DNA of 64,000 bases from Crocosphaera sp. UHCC 0190 (GCF_034932065.1 NZ_JAYGHP010000001.1:186001-250000); one strand, 5' to 3'; positions 34,860 through 45,140 are shown, numbered from the stretch's first letter. A program made the numbers and translations. Notes: a model not told the origin generated them from the sequence alone.

Positions 34860-36173
34860 TTACGCTTCAAATTGTAACGCTTTCCCCCTAACTTCTGTAT
34901 TTAATTTACCCTGTTCATAAACTACATTGCCCCCCACAATAGTAATCACTGGCCATCCCGTTAAATTCCACCCCTCAAAGGGACTCCAACCGCATTTAGT
35001 TTGTAATTCTTCCCGTAAAACCGGATGATAATTATCCAGATCAACTAAGATCAAATCTGCATCATAACCAGATTTAATTAAGCCTTTGTTGGGAATTTTA
35101 TACGCCTTTGCTGGTGCAGTAGACATCCAATGAGATACTTGAGCAACCGTACATTTTCCTGTCATTGCTTGAGTTAACATTAACGGCAAAGAAGTCTCTA
35201 CTCCAGGCATTCCCGAAGGCGTATTAGGATAACCTTTCCCCTTTTCTTCTAAGGTATGAGGTGCATGATCTGTGGCAATAAAATCAATCACCCCATCTAA
35301 TAAAGCTTGCCACAAAATCTGATTGTTTTCAGGAGATCTTAAAGGTGGGTTCATCTGGGCCAAAGTGCCAATTTTTTCATAAGCATCTGTATTTAATAGC
35401 AAATGTTGGGGGGTAACTTCTGCTGTCACCCAACTGGGTTTATCTTGCCGCAAAAATTCCGCTTCTATCCCTGTGGAAAGGTGTAAAATATGTAAGCGTC
35501 GTTGATACTTTTTCGACAATTTTAAAGCTAATTTTGTCGCATTTAGGGCCGCTGTTTCATCCTGAATTTGCGAATGGATAGCAGGATCAGTAATACCCGC
35601 AAATTCCTGACGACGTTGTATAATTCTGGCTTGATCTTCCGCATGAACCGCAATTAAACGGCTTCCTTGGGCAAAAATTGGCTCTAATTCCTGTTCTCGA
35701 CTCACTAATAAGGCCCCATGAGCAGACCCCATAAAAATTTTAATACCACAGGTCGGATTAGCGGTTAATAAGTCAGGGAAATTATCAGGGGTTGCACCGA
35801 TAAAAAAACCATAATTGACCAGACATTTTTGTGCCGCTAGATCTAACTTATCATCTAATATGGCTTGAGTGGTGGTTAAAGGCAGCGTATTCGGCATTTC
35901 CAGGAAAGAAGTTACTCCTCCCCTAGCACAAGCACAACTCGCCGTAAACAGGTCTTCTTTGTGTTCTAATCCAGGTTCCCGAAAATGTACTTGTGGATCA
36001 ATAACTCCCGGTAACAAAGTCAGTCCTCTAGCGTCTATGATGGTATTAAGGTTTGTTTCGGAAATCTCTGAGGCAACCTCGATGATCTTACCCTGTCTCA
36101 CGAGAACATCTCCGAGGAAAAATTCACCATCTGGTAAGAGAATACGAGCGTGACGAATAAGAAGTTGTGTCAT
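34860..36173 (-). CDS. pyrC: Dihydroorotase (class I)
   Basis: 437 residues, the length of class I dihydroorotases, pyrimidine synthesis step 3 (carbamoyl aspartate to dihydroorotate). Recognised: LLPGVIDPQVHFREPG, EMPNTLPLTT, KIFMGSAHGALLV, RLHILHLST, TAEVTPQHLLLN and the catalytic DHAPHTLEEK. The first metal motif reads Q-V-H where the family typically has H-V-H, so one histidine ligand is replaced by glutamine. The frame is intact; I recall the same replacement in other cyanobacterial dihydroorotases but cannot check. Confidence 0.92.
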   Translation of the reverse strand: MTQLLIRHARILLPDGEFFLGDVLVRQGKIIEVASEISETNLNTIIDARGLTLLPGVIDPQVHFREPGLEHKEDLFTASCACARGGVTSFLEMPNTLPLTTTQAILDDKLDLAAQKCLVNYGFFIGATPDNFPDLLTANPTCGIKIFMGSAHGALLVSREQELEPIFAQGSRLIAVHAEDQARIIQRRQEFAGITDPAIHSQIQDETAALNATKLALKLSKKYQRRLHILHLSTGIEAEFLRQDKPSWVTAEVTPQHLLLNTDAYEKIGTLAQMNPPLRSPENNQILWQALLDGVIDFIATDHAPHTLEEKGKGYPNTPSGMPGVETSLPLMLTQAMTGKCTVAQVSHWMSTAPAKAYKIPNKGLIKSGYDADLILVDLDNYHPVLREELQTKCGWSPFEGWNLTGWPVITIVGGNVVYEQGKLNTEVRGKALQFEA

Positions 36174-36316
36174 TTGAGGATGAGTCCCCCTAAAATAAAT
36201 TCAAGAATACTTTAATCTTCCCATTGACCAGGGTTTCGTTAAACTAATAATCAAACATTCGTTACCTTAACTTTTCGATTTATTGATTCCCTTACCTCCC
36301 ACTCTATCCAAATACT

Positions 36317-36916
36317 ATGACTCGAAGCTTGAAACAAGATAAAAATAAAAACTCCAATTCTCCCCCAGAAAATCCCTGGGTTGAACTGACTAAAACCGTT
36401 GTTACGGCGGTAATTCTTGCCTTGGGAATTCGGACTTTTGTCGCGGAAGCACGTTACATTCCTTCATCTTCCATGGAACCGACTTTAGAAATTAATGATC
36501 GCTTAATTATTGAAAAATTGAGCTACCATTTTAAAGAACCCGTGCGGGGAGATGTGGTGGTTTTTAACCCAACAAAAACCTTAGAAGCCCAGGATTTTCA
36601 TGATGCGTTTATTAAACGGATTATTGGGTTGCCAGGGGAAAGCATTGAAGTAAAAAGTGCTCATGTTTATGTCAATGGCCAAAGAATATCAGAAAAATAC
36701 ATTTCTGAAGATCCTGAGTATAATTATGGGCCAGTTACGGTTCCCCCTGGACAATATTTAGTCTTGGGAGACAATCGGAATAATAGTTACGATTCTCACT
36801 ATTGGGGTTTTGTTCCTAAAGATAAAATTATCGGTAAAGCCTTTGTTCGGTTTTGGCCATTTAACCGTTTAGGTTCCCTGGATCAACAACCTTTATATCC
36901 TAATAATCCTAAGTAA
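36317..36916 (+). CDS. lepB: Signal peptidase I
   Basis: 199 residues. One N-terminal membrane helix (about 26-44), the nucleophile Ser52 in IPSSSMEPTL and the general base Lys100 in FIKRIIGLPGE; box E is LGDNRNNSYDSHYWG. It removes signal peptides from exported proteins on the periplasmic or thylakoid-lumen side. Many cyanobacteria have two or three copies; this short type is one of them. It is divergent from pyrC, 143 bases apart. Confidence 0.95.
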   Translation: MTRSLKQDKNKNSNSPPENPWVELTKTVVTAVILALGIRTFVAEARYIPSSSMEPTLEINDRLIIEKLSYHFKEPVRGDVVVFNPTKTLEAQDFHDAFIKRIIGLPGESIEVKSAHVYVNGQRISEKYISEDPEYNYGPVTVPPGQYLVLGDNRNNSYDSHYWGFVPKDKIIGKAFVRFWPFNRLGSLDQQPLYPNNPK

Positions 36917-36936
36917 AATAAACAACTATATACATA

Positions 36937-36990
36937 CAGGCTAAAGCCTGATGCTATTAGGAGCAAAGCCTGGATCGCCGGGCTTTGTTT
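36937..36990 (+). terminator. Repeat-type hairpins between lepB and the convergent hydrolase gene
   Basis: The first is CAGGCT-AA-AGCCTG at 36937-36950; the second CAAAGCC-GGCTTTG (36964-36987, 10-base loop) with TTTGTTT following its 3' arm. The second hairpin plus the T-rich tail fits a rho-independent terminator for lepB and, being symmetrical, also for the convergent hydrolase gene. The hairpin shares its stem with the element at 26860. Confidence 0.6.
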
Positions 36991-36992
36991 GT

Positions 36993-37877
36993 TTAGTTAT
37001 TTGATGAGATCTCAAGAATGGCTTGTGCCGTTAATTCTGGTTTTTCTAAATGGGGAACATGACCACATTTCGGTATCCAAGTTAATCGACTATTGGGAAT
37101 TAATTGTTTAAACTGCTCAGCATCTTTTCCCCCTAAAATTTTATCATTTTCTCCCCATAAAATCAAGGTAGATTGTTCTATTTTTCCTAGCTCATCCTTA
37201 AAGGAGCCATAACCACCACTTTTTGTAAAGGTAATTAATCCTTGACTCCATCTCTCACAATTAAGATGTAAAGACGCACAAAGTTGAGCATCTTGACTAG
37301 CAAAACTTTTATCATAATAAGCGGTTTGACTTATCTTTTGTCTTACCCTAGAATTTTTTAAAAAAGCAGTGGATAAATAATCTAACGGGGGAAACATAAA
37401 TTTACCAATTTTAGGAGGAGAAGCTAACCCCGCACTATCAATTAAGACTAATTTTTTCACAATATCGGGATAGGTTAAGGTAAAATCAATGGCGGTAGCA
37501 CCTCCCATAGAAGCACCCACTAAAATCATGGGTTGTTTAATTAAAGTTTTCCAGGTATGGTAAATGTGGGTTTTTATTTCTTGGGGACTCAATGATAAAT
37601 CAGGCATTCTTTGGGTAAAACCAAATCCTAATAAGTCAATGGCCCAAGTTTCATGATGTTGGGATAATAAAGGAAAAAGACGACGAAATTCTAATAAAGA
37701 ACTGTCGAAACCATGTAATAGTAAAAGGGGCGGATTTCCCATTCCCTGACAGACGTAGGTGGTGGGAATGGGTTGCGCTAATAAAGGCGTTGAAATGGGT
37801 TCAACCTTAATCTGATTAACTAAATCAAGGGAAGTTTTTTCTGTTAAGTTTTGAGCAGCGAGAGGAACCCAAATCAT
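36993..37877 (-). CDS. Alpha/beta hydrolase
   Basis: 294 residues. The fold is clear: LLLHGFDSSLLEFRR (oxyanion region), nucleophile elbow GASMGG (Ser about 119), acid in LILWGENDKIL and His in PKCGHVPHLEKPE. It acts on an ester, amide or similar bond; the substrate is unknown. Homologues in cyanobacteria occur as chlorophyll- or lipid-related esterases. A start at 37877 is the first in frame and no signal peptide is visible. Confidence 0.85.
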   Translation of the reverse strand: MIWVPLAAQNLTEKTSLDLVNQIKVEPISTPLLAQPIPTTYVCQGMGNPPLLLLHGFDSSLLEFRRLFPLLSQHHETWAIDLLGFGFTQRMPDLSLSPQEIKTHIYHTWKTLIKQPMILVGASMGGATAIDFTLTYPDIVKKLVLIDSAGLASPPKIGKFMFPPLDYLSTAFLKNSRVRQKISQTAYYDKSFASQDAQLCASLHLNCERWSQGLITFTKSGGYGSFKDELGKIEQSTLILWGENDKILGGKDAEQFKQLIPNSRLTWIPKCGHVPHLEKPELTAQAILEISSNN

Positions 37878-37976
37878 AAAGGATTTTTAGGAACAAGTAG
37901 AATGATTAAATCATATCATACTTGCTCATTTTAGCCAAATTATTCTTCAGCAACTTACTTGTTTAGATTTATAATC

Positions 37977-38870
37977 TTATCCAAGAATATTGCCTAATAT
38001 GGCATTTTTTTGTCGGAGAATTCTGATGGCACGACTGTATATTTGACGGGCCCTTTCATGACTAATTCCGCATTGTTTTCCAATCGCTTTATAACTGAGG
38101 GGCTTACCATCACATAACCCAAAACGTAAGGTGATCACTTCCCTTTGTTTGGGGGAAAGCATTTCTAATAATTTCTCGATTTGAGATGTTTTTTCTTGTT
38201 CTTTGACAAACTCACTGGGGGATAAAGATTCTTCATCAGAGAGTAATTGTTCTAATTCTGTTTGATTTTCATCAATTATTAAATTTAAGCTACGGGTGTT
38301 TGTTCTAAAGGCAGATTGTTGAATAAACTGAAGTTTTTCTACGGAAATATCCATGATGCCAGCAATTTCTGCTTGAGTGGGTTTTCTGCCTAATTTTAGG
38401 CTCAATTCTCGGAGAGATTTTTTATATTTATTGAGGCTTTCGTTGATATGAATAGGCAAGCGAATGGTACGACTTTGTTCGGCGATCGCCCTAGTCATTC
38501 CTTGTCGTATCCACCAATAAGCATAGGTCGAAAATTTGTAGCCACGACTGGGATCAAATCTTTCTACCCCCCTAATTAATCCTAAACTTCCTTCTTGGAT
38601 TAAATCTAATAAAGATAAACCTCTGTGCAGATATTTTTTGGCAATCGATACCACTAAACGAAGGTTAGCTTCAATCATTTTCGCCCTGGCATTTTGTCCT
38701 TTTTCAATTATCTTTTCTTCAGTTGCAGTCAATATCTCTTTTTCCAATAAAGGCAACATCGCTTGAATTTGTTCAGCCAGTTTGATTTCTTCTTCAGCAC
38801 TGAGTAAAGGAGTTTTTCCGATTGCTTGAAGGTAATGGCGAACCGTATCAACTTTCTGGGAAGTAATCAT
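37977..38870 (-). CDS. Group 2 RNA polymerase sigma factor
   Basis: 297 residues. The core region 2 reads [61 protein letters not shown] (in pieces here), region 3 starts RTIRLPIHI, and region 4 has the helix-turn-helix [27 protein letters not shown] (in pieces). There is no long region 1.1, which marks a group 2 (SigB/C/D/E-type) sigma. Which one it is cannot be settled without alignment. Such factors redirect transcription under light, heat or nutrient stress. The gene is divergent from the helicase gene. Confidence 0.93.
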   Translation of the reverse strand: MITSQKVDTVRHYLQAIGKTPLLSAEEEIKLAEQIQAMLPLLEKEILTATEEKIIEKGQNARAKMIEANLRLVVSIAKKYLHRGLSLLDLIQEGSLGLIRGVERFDPSRGYKFSTYAYWWIRQGMTRAIAEQSRTIRLPIHINESLNKYKKSLRELSLKLGRKPTQAEIAGIMDISVEKLQFIQQSAFRTNTRSLNLIIDENQTELEQLLSDEESLSPSEFVKEQEKTSQIEKLLEMLSPKQREVITLRFGLCDGKPLSYKAIGKQCGISHERARQIYSRAIRILRQKNAILGNILG

Positions 38871-39305
38871 ATTTAATTGCTATTTGTCTTGTTTATTTTG
38901 TGCCTTGGGTCAAGTTCTCACCCTTGGCTCAAACTTCACTTGCTTTAATAGTGAGTTGATTGAAAACATCTTTTTCCTTAACAAAAAATCAAAACCCTGT
39001 CAGTTTATTCATGTTAAAATTATAACCTAAAATTAAGTTGGTTGCAATTTTTTTATGAGAAATTTTAGGGAGATTATGGGATAGTTTAGGAGAATTGGTA
39101 AGGAATTGGGCGTAATCATTAACGATTCACCATCTAAATCCTGGGTAAAATTTATTTTTGCCATAGGCCATAGCCCTATGGCCTTTTACTGGGATATTTG
39201 TCTTACAACTAAAATAAGACGGCTAGATCTTCTCTGAAAACTTCAAGAATCGAATACAATAGAAATAGGGTTTTAACCTTATAGTAGACAATATTGTGAT
39301 TTTGA
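38871..39305. promoter_or_regulatory. 435-base gap between divergent sigma factor and helicase genes
   Basis: It holds the promoters of both genes. A perfect inverted repeat, GGCCATAG-CC-CTATGGCC, lies at 39166-39183 and is followed by TTTTACT, so it may be a terminator or a binding site. The rest is AT-rich. I see no gene. Confidence 0.55.
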
Positions 39306-42218
39306 GTGAATCAACCATTAACATCGCCGCAACTAAATATTAAAGACCTCTTTCCCTTTGACCTCGATAAATTTCAAGAACAGGCGATCGCCGCTTTGGC
39401 CAAGGGAAAATCTGTCGTGGTTTGCGCCCCCACGGGATCGGGAAAAACAGTCCTTGGGGAATATGCCATCTATCGCGCCTTAAATTTAGGAAAGCGGGTT
39501 TTTTACACCACACCCCTCAAAGCCCTCTCTAATCAGAAATTTAGGGACTTTCAAGAACAATTTGCCACCACAGAAAACGGCATCGATAATGAGATTGTGG
39601 GCTTAATTACCGGAGATATGGTCATCAATGCCAATGCCTCCATCGTGATCATGACCACAGAAATTTTCCGTAATATGCTCTATGAAACCCCCATTGGTCA
39701 AGTGGGAACCTCCTTAGAAAACGTGGCCACGGTAATTTTAGATGAATGTCATTACATTAGCGATCGCGGACGGGGTACAGTTTGGGAAGAATCGATCATT
39801 TATTGTCCCCCCACCATCCAATTAGTGGCCCTTTCGGCCACCATTGGCAACCCCGAAGAATTGACTGACTGGATCAACCAAGTGCGAAAAACCGCCCCAA
39901 ACATTGATCCTGCCACCACATCCGTCAGTTTATGTGAACTAATTAACTCAGATTTTCGGCCCGTTCCCCTGCGCTTCTATTTTAGTAATAAAACCGGACT
40001 CCATCCCTTACTCAATGGGCAACAAACCGCCCTCAACCCCCGCCTCAAACCCAAAGGGCCTCGCAATAAACGCAACCGAGTTAAACGAGAAGACTGCCCC
40101 AATACCTTCAAAGTAGTTCAACAATTATATGAACGGGACATCTTACCCGCCATTTATGTCATTTTCAGTCGTCGGGGTTGTGATACGGCTGTCGAAAAAC
40201 TGAGTGGCATTGTTTTAGTTTCCCCAGAAGAAGCCCATGCCATTCAATACAACCTGTTAACTTTCTTCTTAGGCAACAATACAGAATTACAAGAAATTCT
40301 GTTGAAAGCCGTTAAAACTGAAAATCCTCCCTTATATCAACCCCTTTTGGATTTTTTTACTAACCCTGCCCCTGATGCTGGCATTTTCCCCTATTTAGCC
40401 GCAGATGAAGAGAGTAAAACCCATTTATTCCATCTTTTGGCCAGTAGTTGTAAGTTAGTGAGAGGGGAACAACTCGAACCCTTAACCAGAGGCATTGCCG
40501 CCCACCATGCGGGCATTTTACCCGTGTGGAAAGAATTAGTGGAACAATTATTTGAAGCAGGGTTAGTCAAGGTCGTTTTTGCCACCGCCACCCTTTCCGC
40601 CGGAATTAATATGCCCGCGAGAACTACCGTGATCTCTGCCCTGTCTAAACGGACAGACAAGGGCCACAGTATGTTAACTCCGTCAGAATTCTTACAAATT
40701 GCGGGACGGGCCGGACGACGAGGCATGGATGAGGTGGGCTATGTCGTCACTATCCAAACCCCCTTTGAAGGGGCGACAGAAGCCGCTTATTTGGCCACGG
40801 CCCAGTCAGAACCCCTGAAAAGCTGTTTTACTCCTTCCTATGGCATGGTCTTAAACCTCCTGCAAAAACATACCCTAACGGAAGCTAAAGACCTCTTAGA
40901 AAAGAGTTTTGCCGAATATTTAGCCCAACTAAAACTCGAACCCGAACAACAGGCGATCGCCTATTTAACCCAAGAATTAGCCAAACTTGACATTGAATTA
41001 GGGGGAATCACCGAAAGCGAACTGTTAGGGTATGAAAAGTTAAAAGGCCGTTTGAGAGAAGCGGAAAGACTGTTAACAACCTTGGCAGAACAAGCTGAGG
41101 AACGACGTAAACAAGAAATTTTTGGGCAATTACCTCAATTAAACCTCGGAGATTTAGTTTATTTAAAAGGTAAACGCTTAAAAATTGCTAACCCCCAATT
41201 AGCTGCCGTTGTGGCATTGGTGTCTGGTTCGGGCCAAATTCATGATTTACTCTGTTTAGGTGGGGATAATTATTGGTATTTGGTAAAACGGGGAGACATT
41301 GTCGATGTCAATGGGGACTCTTTACCCCTCTCTTGTCTGAATAATTTAACCCTGCCGAATGTTAAAAATTTGTCCTTGGGGAAAGGGCCCAAAGGAGACA
41401 AAGGTTGTGAAGAAATTTGTCAGCAGATGAGAGATCGCGCCTTTGAGAGAATGACACCCTCAGAAGTGATCGATCAACAAAACCGTTTAGATCAGGCACA
41501 ACAATTATTAGATCAACATCCCCTGGGACAACAAAAAAATGCCACCCGTTTATTAAAATTACATCACCAACGGTTGAGTTTACGGGAACAACTTCATCTG
41601 AGTCAAATTAAGTTTCAAAAATTACAATCTCATCAATCTTATTATTGGGAAGAATTTCTGAATCTAATTGAAATCTTACGGGAGTTTGGGGCTTTAGATG
41701 GTTATACTCCCACTCCCTTAGGAGAAGCGGCCGCTACCATGCGAGGGGAAAATGAATTATGGTTAGGATTGGTGTTTATGTCAGGTATTTTAAATCACCT
41801 GGAACCCCACCAATTAGCGGCTGCTGTCAGTGCCATTATTACGGAAACTTTGCGCCCTGATACCTGGACAAATTATTTACCTTCTCCAGAGGTTTTAAGC
41901 TTGTTTCGGGAGTCCCCTGAGCATGGGATTAGTATTGGAGAAATGCGTCGTTTATTGAATCAAACTCAGCGACGTTATCATATTACTATTCCTGTGTGGT
42001 TAGAGTTAGAATTAATGGGGTTAATAGAACAGTGGGCTTTAGGCACTGACTGGCAAGTCTTATGTGAAAATACCAGTTTAGATGAAGGGGACTTAGTGCG
42101 TTTATTACGACGAACTATTGATTTATTATGGCAAATTCCCCAAATGCCAGGGGTTGCTGGAAGTTTAAGAACAACGGCAAAAGAAGCGATTATGCAGTTA
42201 AAACGCTTTCCCATTTAA
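39306..42218 (+). CDS. Ski2-like DExH-box helicase
   Basis: 970 residues. Motif I APTGSGKT, motif II DECHYI, motif III LSATIGN, motif VI QIAGRAGRRGMDEVG; the family order, with LKALSNQKF after motif I and a long C-terminal region with the DSHCT-like domain (from about residue 800), marks a Ski2/Mtr4-like (HelY type) helicase. It probably acts on RNA or structured nucleic acid. The start is GTG at 39306, with AACC context and no in-frame ATG nearby. HIP1 and GC-rich codons mark it as an ordinary chromosomal gene. Confidence 0.92.
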   Translation: MNQPLTSPQLNIKDLFPFDLDKFQEQAIAALAKGKSVVVCAPTGSGKTVLGEYAIYRALNLGKRVFYTTPLKALSNQKFRDFQEQFATTENGIDNEIVGLITGDMVINANASIVIMTTEIFRNMLYETPIGQVGTSLENVATVILDECHYISDRGRGTVWEESIIYCPPTIQLVALSATIGNPEELTDWINQVRKTAPNIDPATTSVSLCELINSDFRPVPLRFYFSNKTGLHPLLNGQQTALNPRLKPKGPRNKRNRVKREDCPNTFKVVQQLYERDILPAIYVIFSRRGCDTAVEKLSGIVLVSPEEAHAIQYNLLTFFLGNNTELQEILLKAVKTENPPLYQPLLDFFTNPAPDAGIFPYLAADEESKTHLFHLLASSCKLVRGEQLEPLTRGIAAHHAGILPVWKELVEQLFEAGLVKVVFATATLSAGINMPARTTVISALSKRTDKGHSMLTPSEFLQIAGRAGRRGMDEVGYVVTIQTPFEGATEAAYLATAQSEPLKSCFTPSYGMVLNLLQKHTLTEAKDLLEKSFAEYLAQLKLEPEQQAIAYLTQELAKLDIELGGITESELLGYEKLKGRLREAERLLTTLAEQAEERRKQEIFGQLPQLNLGDLVYLKGKRLKIANPQLAAVVALVSGSGQIHDLLCLGGDNYWYLVKRGDIVDVNGDSLPLSCLNNLTLPNVKNLSLGKGPKGDKGCEEICQQMRDRAFERMTPSEVIDQQNRLDQAQQLLDQHPLGQQKNATRLLKLHHQRLSLREQLHLSQIKFQKLQSHQSYYWEEFLNLIEILREFGALDGYTPTPLGEAAATMRGENELWLGLVFMSGILNHLEPHQLAAAVSAIITETLRPDTWTNYLPSPEVLSLFRESPEHGISIGEMRRLLNQTQRRYHITIPVWLELELMGLIEQWALGTDWQVLCENTSLDEGDLVRLLRRTIDLLWQIPQMPGVAGSLRTTAKEAIMQLKRFPI

Positions 42219-42257
42219 TTGTTAGTCAGTGATTATTATTACTAAATATTAGGCTAA

Positions 42258-42282
42258 TTTTGGGGTAGATTGTTCCCCAAAA
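42258..42282 (+). terminator. Hairpin after the helicase gene
   Basis: TTTTGGGG at 42258-42265 and CCCCAAAA at 42275-42282 form an 8-bp stem with a 9-base loop. No T tract follows on this strand, but the A run gives one on the other. It is the best candidate for the helicase transcript end. Confidence 0.5.
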
Positions 42283-42555
42283 AATCAACCGTGATCGCAA
42301 CTGCTATTTTGACCCCCAAATTAAAACAAATGAACTAACAAATAATTTTTGGTTAAAACAAGCCTGGGACTTTGCATTATAATGATATCATAAGTACCTC
42401 AAAAGGCGCAAACTCGTAGACTGATTTTCGACCAATTTGCCTCTGGGAAGCTAAATTGAGCATTTTAGAGAAGCATTAGAAATTAAAAAGATATTTGTCG
42501 ATTTCATTAATAAAAATTATGTTTTATTGCAATCAAAACCAAAAAGCTTGTTGTC

Positions 42556-42577
42556 GGGGTTAACGGCCATTGACCCC
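42556..42577. repeat. Palindrome of the GGGGTTAACGGCC family
   Basis: GGGGTTAAC and ATTGACCCC flank GGCC with seven of nine bases paired. It resembles the 23312-23339 repeat and is followed by TAC. Confidence 0.5.
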
Positions 42578-42657
42578 TACTTTGGCCTGACTGTTCAGTA
42601 ACTACGTCTTTCGTTACCATAGGTGAAGGATAAGCACTGAGTTAGGATAAAAATTCG

Positions 42658-42972
42658 ATGAGCGATCGCAACACCCCCAACTGGGAACAAAGACTCAAAG
42701 ACCTGGAAGCAGAAATCAACGGAGAAACTACCCCTGTCCGTCCCTTCAACCCCAACGAAGACACAGAGGGTATATTTACCCGTGTCGCTACTTGGTATCA
42801 AGGATTAGCAACTCCTACCAAAGTTGGCATTACCATTGTCGGGGTAATTGTGGGGTTATCTGTCCTCAATAGTATTTTAAAATTAGTGACTTCTGTGATT
42901 ATTCTGGGAATTTTAGGGATTATTCTTTATGGATTATATCGAGCATTAATTAAAGATAAATCTTCTTCTTGA
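42658..42972 (+). CDS. Conserved hypothetical membrane protein, 104 residues
   Basis: The first half is polar (NWEQRLKDLEAEINGE, acidic helix), the second has two hydrophobic helices (about 56-70 and 74-94: VGITIVGVIVGLSVLNSIL and LVTSVIILGILGIILYG) and a short basic-acidic tail. This is a common layout of a small cyanobacterial family with no known function. The start ATG at 42658 lies next to a HIP1 site. 89 bases separate it from the CRTISO-like gene. Confidence 0.75.
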   Translation: MSDRNTPNWEQRLKDLEAEINGETTPVRPFNPNEDTEGIFTRVATWYQGLATPTKVGITIVGVIVGLSVLNSILKLVTSVIILGILGIILYGLYRALIKDKSSS

Positions 42973-43061
42973 ATTTAGGGATTTAGCCATTCAGGGATTA
43001 ACTTTTCTGCTCATATTCTCCTCACATATTGACCCCCTCACCTCCTCACCTAAACTTAATT

Positions 43062-44591
43062 ATGAGTTTTGATATTATTATTATTGGTAGTGGCATTGGT
43101 GGATTAACTGCCGGAGCTTTATTAGCCAGATATGGTCAAAAAGTCGCTATTTTTGAGAGTCATTCCATAGCGGGTGGTGCTGCTCATAGCTTTGTGCGTC
43201 AAGGGTTTAAGTTTGATTCTGGCCCTTCTTTTTATTGTGGGTTAGGGAAAGAGCGTCCTAGTCTTAATCCCCTTAAACAAGTCTTAGATATAATAGGGGA
43301 ATCTTTAGAAGTTATTCCCTATGATCCCTTGGGACACTATCATTTTCCAGAGGGAAAATTTCCGGTTTTTAGTGATTTAGATAAATATCGTCAAGCTGTT
43401 GCTAAAATTACGCCACAAGGAGCCAAAGAATTAGAACAATTTGAGTCGATAATGTTAGGACTATATGACTGTTTAAAAGATATTCCTACTATCACATTAC
43501 GAGCAGATTGGCAATTAATTCCTGTTTTGATTTCTCGCTATTTTCCTGCTTTATTAAAAACCTTATTTCAAGTAGGAATTATTCAAGGTTCCGTTGGCGA
43601 TGTGATGAATAAGACAGTTAAAGATCCTTGGGTGCGTCGCTTAATTGATCTCGAATGTTTTTTGTTATCAGGGTTAAAAGCAGAGGGAACAGTTGCTCCT
43701 GAAGTTGCGTTTATGTTAGGAGAAAGAACTCGCGCAGGGGTAGAATATCCTCTGGGGGGAAGCGAAGCTATTATTAATGCTTTGATCAAGGGATTTAAAC
43801 AATGGGGAGGCGAATTATATTTAAGTCATCATGTAGAAAAAATAATCGTTAAATCAGGTAAAGTAACAGGTATAAAATTACGAAAAGGTGATATAATAAA
43901 AGCCCCAATTGTAATTTCTAATGCCACAGTTTGGGATACTTATGGTCATCTTTTAGCCCCAGAAGATTTACCTAAAAATTATAAAGAAAAAGAATTAAAA
44001 ACTCCTTCTGTAGAAAGTTTCATGCACCTTCATCTAGGAATAAAAGCATCTGAGTTAGAAAATTTAACAGGACATCATGTAGTAGTTCATGATAGTAACC
44101 AAGATATTACGGTTCCTGGTAATACCTGTATGATTTCTATTCCTTCCGTTTGGGATAAAAATTTAGCCCCTGATGGTCATTATGTCATTCATGCTTATAC
44201 CTTAGAACCCTATCAGGGATGGAAAAAAAATGATGATTATGAAAATAAGAAAAAACAGCGATCGCAATCACTTTATAAAGCCATTGAAAAAGTCATTCCC
44301 GATATTCGTCAGCGAGTAGTTTTAGAATTAATTGGAACCCCCTTAACCCATGCTCGTTTTTTACGTCGTCATCAGGGAAGCTATGGTCCAGCGATCGCCG
44401 CAGGAAAGGGAATGTTTCCCAGTTGTCATACCCCCATTGAAGGATTGTATCGGGTAGGAGATAGCACCTTACCTGGGATTGGCGTTCCCGCAGTGGCAGC
44501 GTCAGGAATTTTATGTGCCAATACCTTAGTCTCTCCAACAACTGTGGAAAAATTGGTCAATGAAACTATCAAGAAACCCCCAATAATGTGA
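43062..44591 (+). CDS. FAD-dependent oxidoreductase, CRTISO/retinol-saturase-like
   Basis: About 509 residues from ATG 43062 (MSFDIIIIGSGIGG); an in-frame TTG at 43029 would add a poor N-terminus. The dinucleotide-binding motif is GSGIGGLTAGALLA; GGAAHSF is the second FAD contact, and LPGIGVPAVAASGI near the end is the FAD-fold C-terminal motif. The chain resembles the carotenoid isomerase / phytoene desaturase superfamily and its retinol-saturase-like branch. The true substrate (carotenoid, retinoid or lipid) is not known. The gene is convergent with the mgtE genes, with fabZ between on its own strand. Confidence 0.82.
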   Translation: MSFDIIIIGSGIGGLTAGALLARYGQKVAIFESHSIAGGAAHSFVRQGFKFDSGPSFYCGLGKERPSLNPLKQVLDIIGESLEVIPYDPLGHYHFPEGKFPVFSDLDKYRQAVAKITPQGAKELEQFESIMLGLYDCLKDIPTITLRADWQLIPVLISRYFPALLKTLFQVGIIQGSVGDVMNKTVKDPWVRRLIDLECFLLSGLKAEGTVAPEVAFMLGERTRAGVEYPLGGSEAIINALIKGFKQWGGELYLSHHVEKIIVKSGKVTGIKLRKGDIIKAPIVISNATVWDTYGHLLAPEDLPKNYKEKELKTPSVESFMHLHLGIKASELENLTGHHVVVHDSNQDITVPGNTCMISIPSVWDKNLAPDGHYVIHAYTLEPYQGWKKNDDYENKKKQRSQSLYKAIEKVIPDIRQRVVLELIGTPLTHARFLRRHQGSYGPAIAAGKGMFPSCHTPIEGLYRVGDSTLPGIGVPAVAASGILCANTLVSPTTVEKLVNETIKKPPIM

Positions 44592-44635
44592 AACAATGAT
44601 AAAAGATAATTGTTATTGATGACTTACTAATCACC

Positions 44636-45136
44636 ATGTCTAGTGTTACTGATAGAGATATTGTTAATGATGCCGAAAACACCACAGAAAGCCCTAAAAT
44701 CCAAACAACCTTTACCGTTCGAGAAATTCAAGAATTATTACCCCATCGTTACCCCTTTGCCTTAGTTGATCGTATTATTGATTATGAACCTGGTAAAAAA
44801 GCCGTAGGTATCAAAAATGTGACTATTAATGAGCCTTTTTTTCCTGGCCATATCCCTAGTCTTCCAATTATGCCAGGGGTGTTAATTGTAGAATCTATGG
44901 CTCAAGTAGGGGGGGTTATATTAACATTATTACCAGGTATGAAAGGGGTATTTTTTGCCTTTGCTGGTATTGATAAAGTCAGGTTTCGTCGTCCCGTTGT
45001 CCCTGGAGATCAATTGATTATGACGGTGGAATTATTAGCCCTCAAAAGGAATAGAATTGCTAAAATGCAAGGAGAAGGTAAAGTCGATGGAGAATTAGCA
45101 GTACAAGGAGAAATGCTCTTTTCTCGAATTGATTAA
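44636..45136 (+). CDS. fabZ: 3-hydroxyacyl-ACP dehydratase FabZ
   Basis: 166 residues, hot-dog fold. [33 protein letters not shown] with catalytic His72 and ESMAQVGG with Glu86. It removes water from 3-hydroxyacyl-ACP in fatty acid synthesis. The 25-residue N-terminal extension ([13 protein letters not shown]) is longer than in E. coli. The gene stands alone, without the lpxC/lpxA neighbours often found in cyanobacteria. Confidence 0.95.
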   Translation: MSSVTDRDIVNDAENTTESPKIQTTFTVREIQELLPHRYPFALVDRIIDYEPGKKAVGIKNVTINEPFFPGHIPSLPIMPGVLIVESMAQVGGVILTLLPGMKGVFFAFAGIDKVRFRRPVVPGDQLIMTVELLALKRNRIAKMQGEGKVDGELAVQGEMLFSRID

Positions 45137-45140
45137 TCAG

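Larger units (their letters stand above)
42219..42657. other. Intergenic region with hairpin and palindromic repeat
   Basis: About 440 bases. A perfect 8-bp stem TTTTGGGG / CCCCAAAA lies at 42258-42282, 40 bases after the helicase stop, and is a likely transcript end. A palindrome GGGGTTAACGGCC.. lies at 42556-42577 (relative of 23312). The rest shows nothing I can name. Confidence 0.5.

Noticed and set aside
35869-36153. Open frame opposite the dihydroorotase start
   Set aside because: Antisense to the conserved metal-binding region of pyrC.
40391-40726. Open frame opposite the helicase gene
   Set aside because: Antisense to conserved helicase motifs; no start signal.
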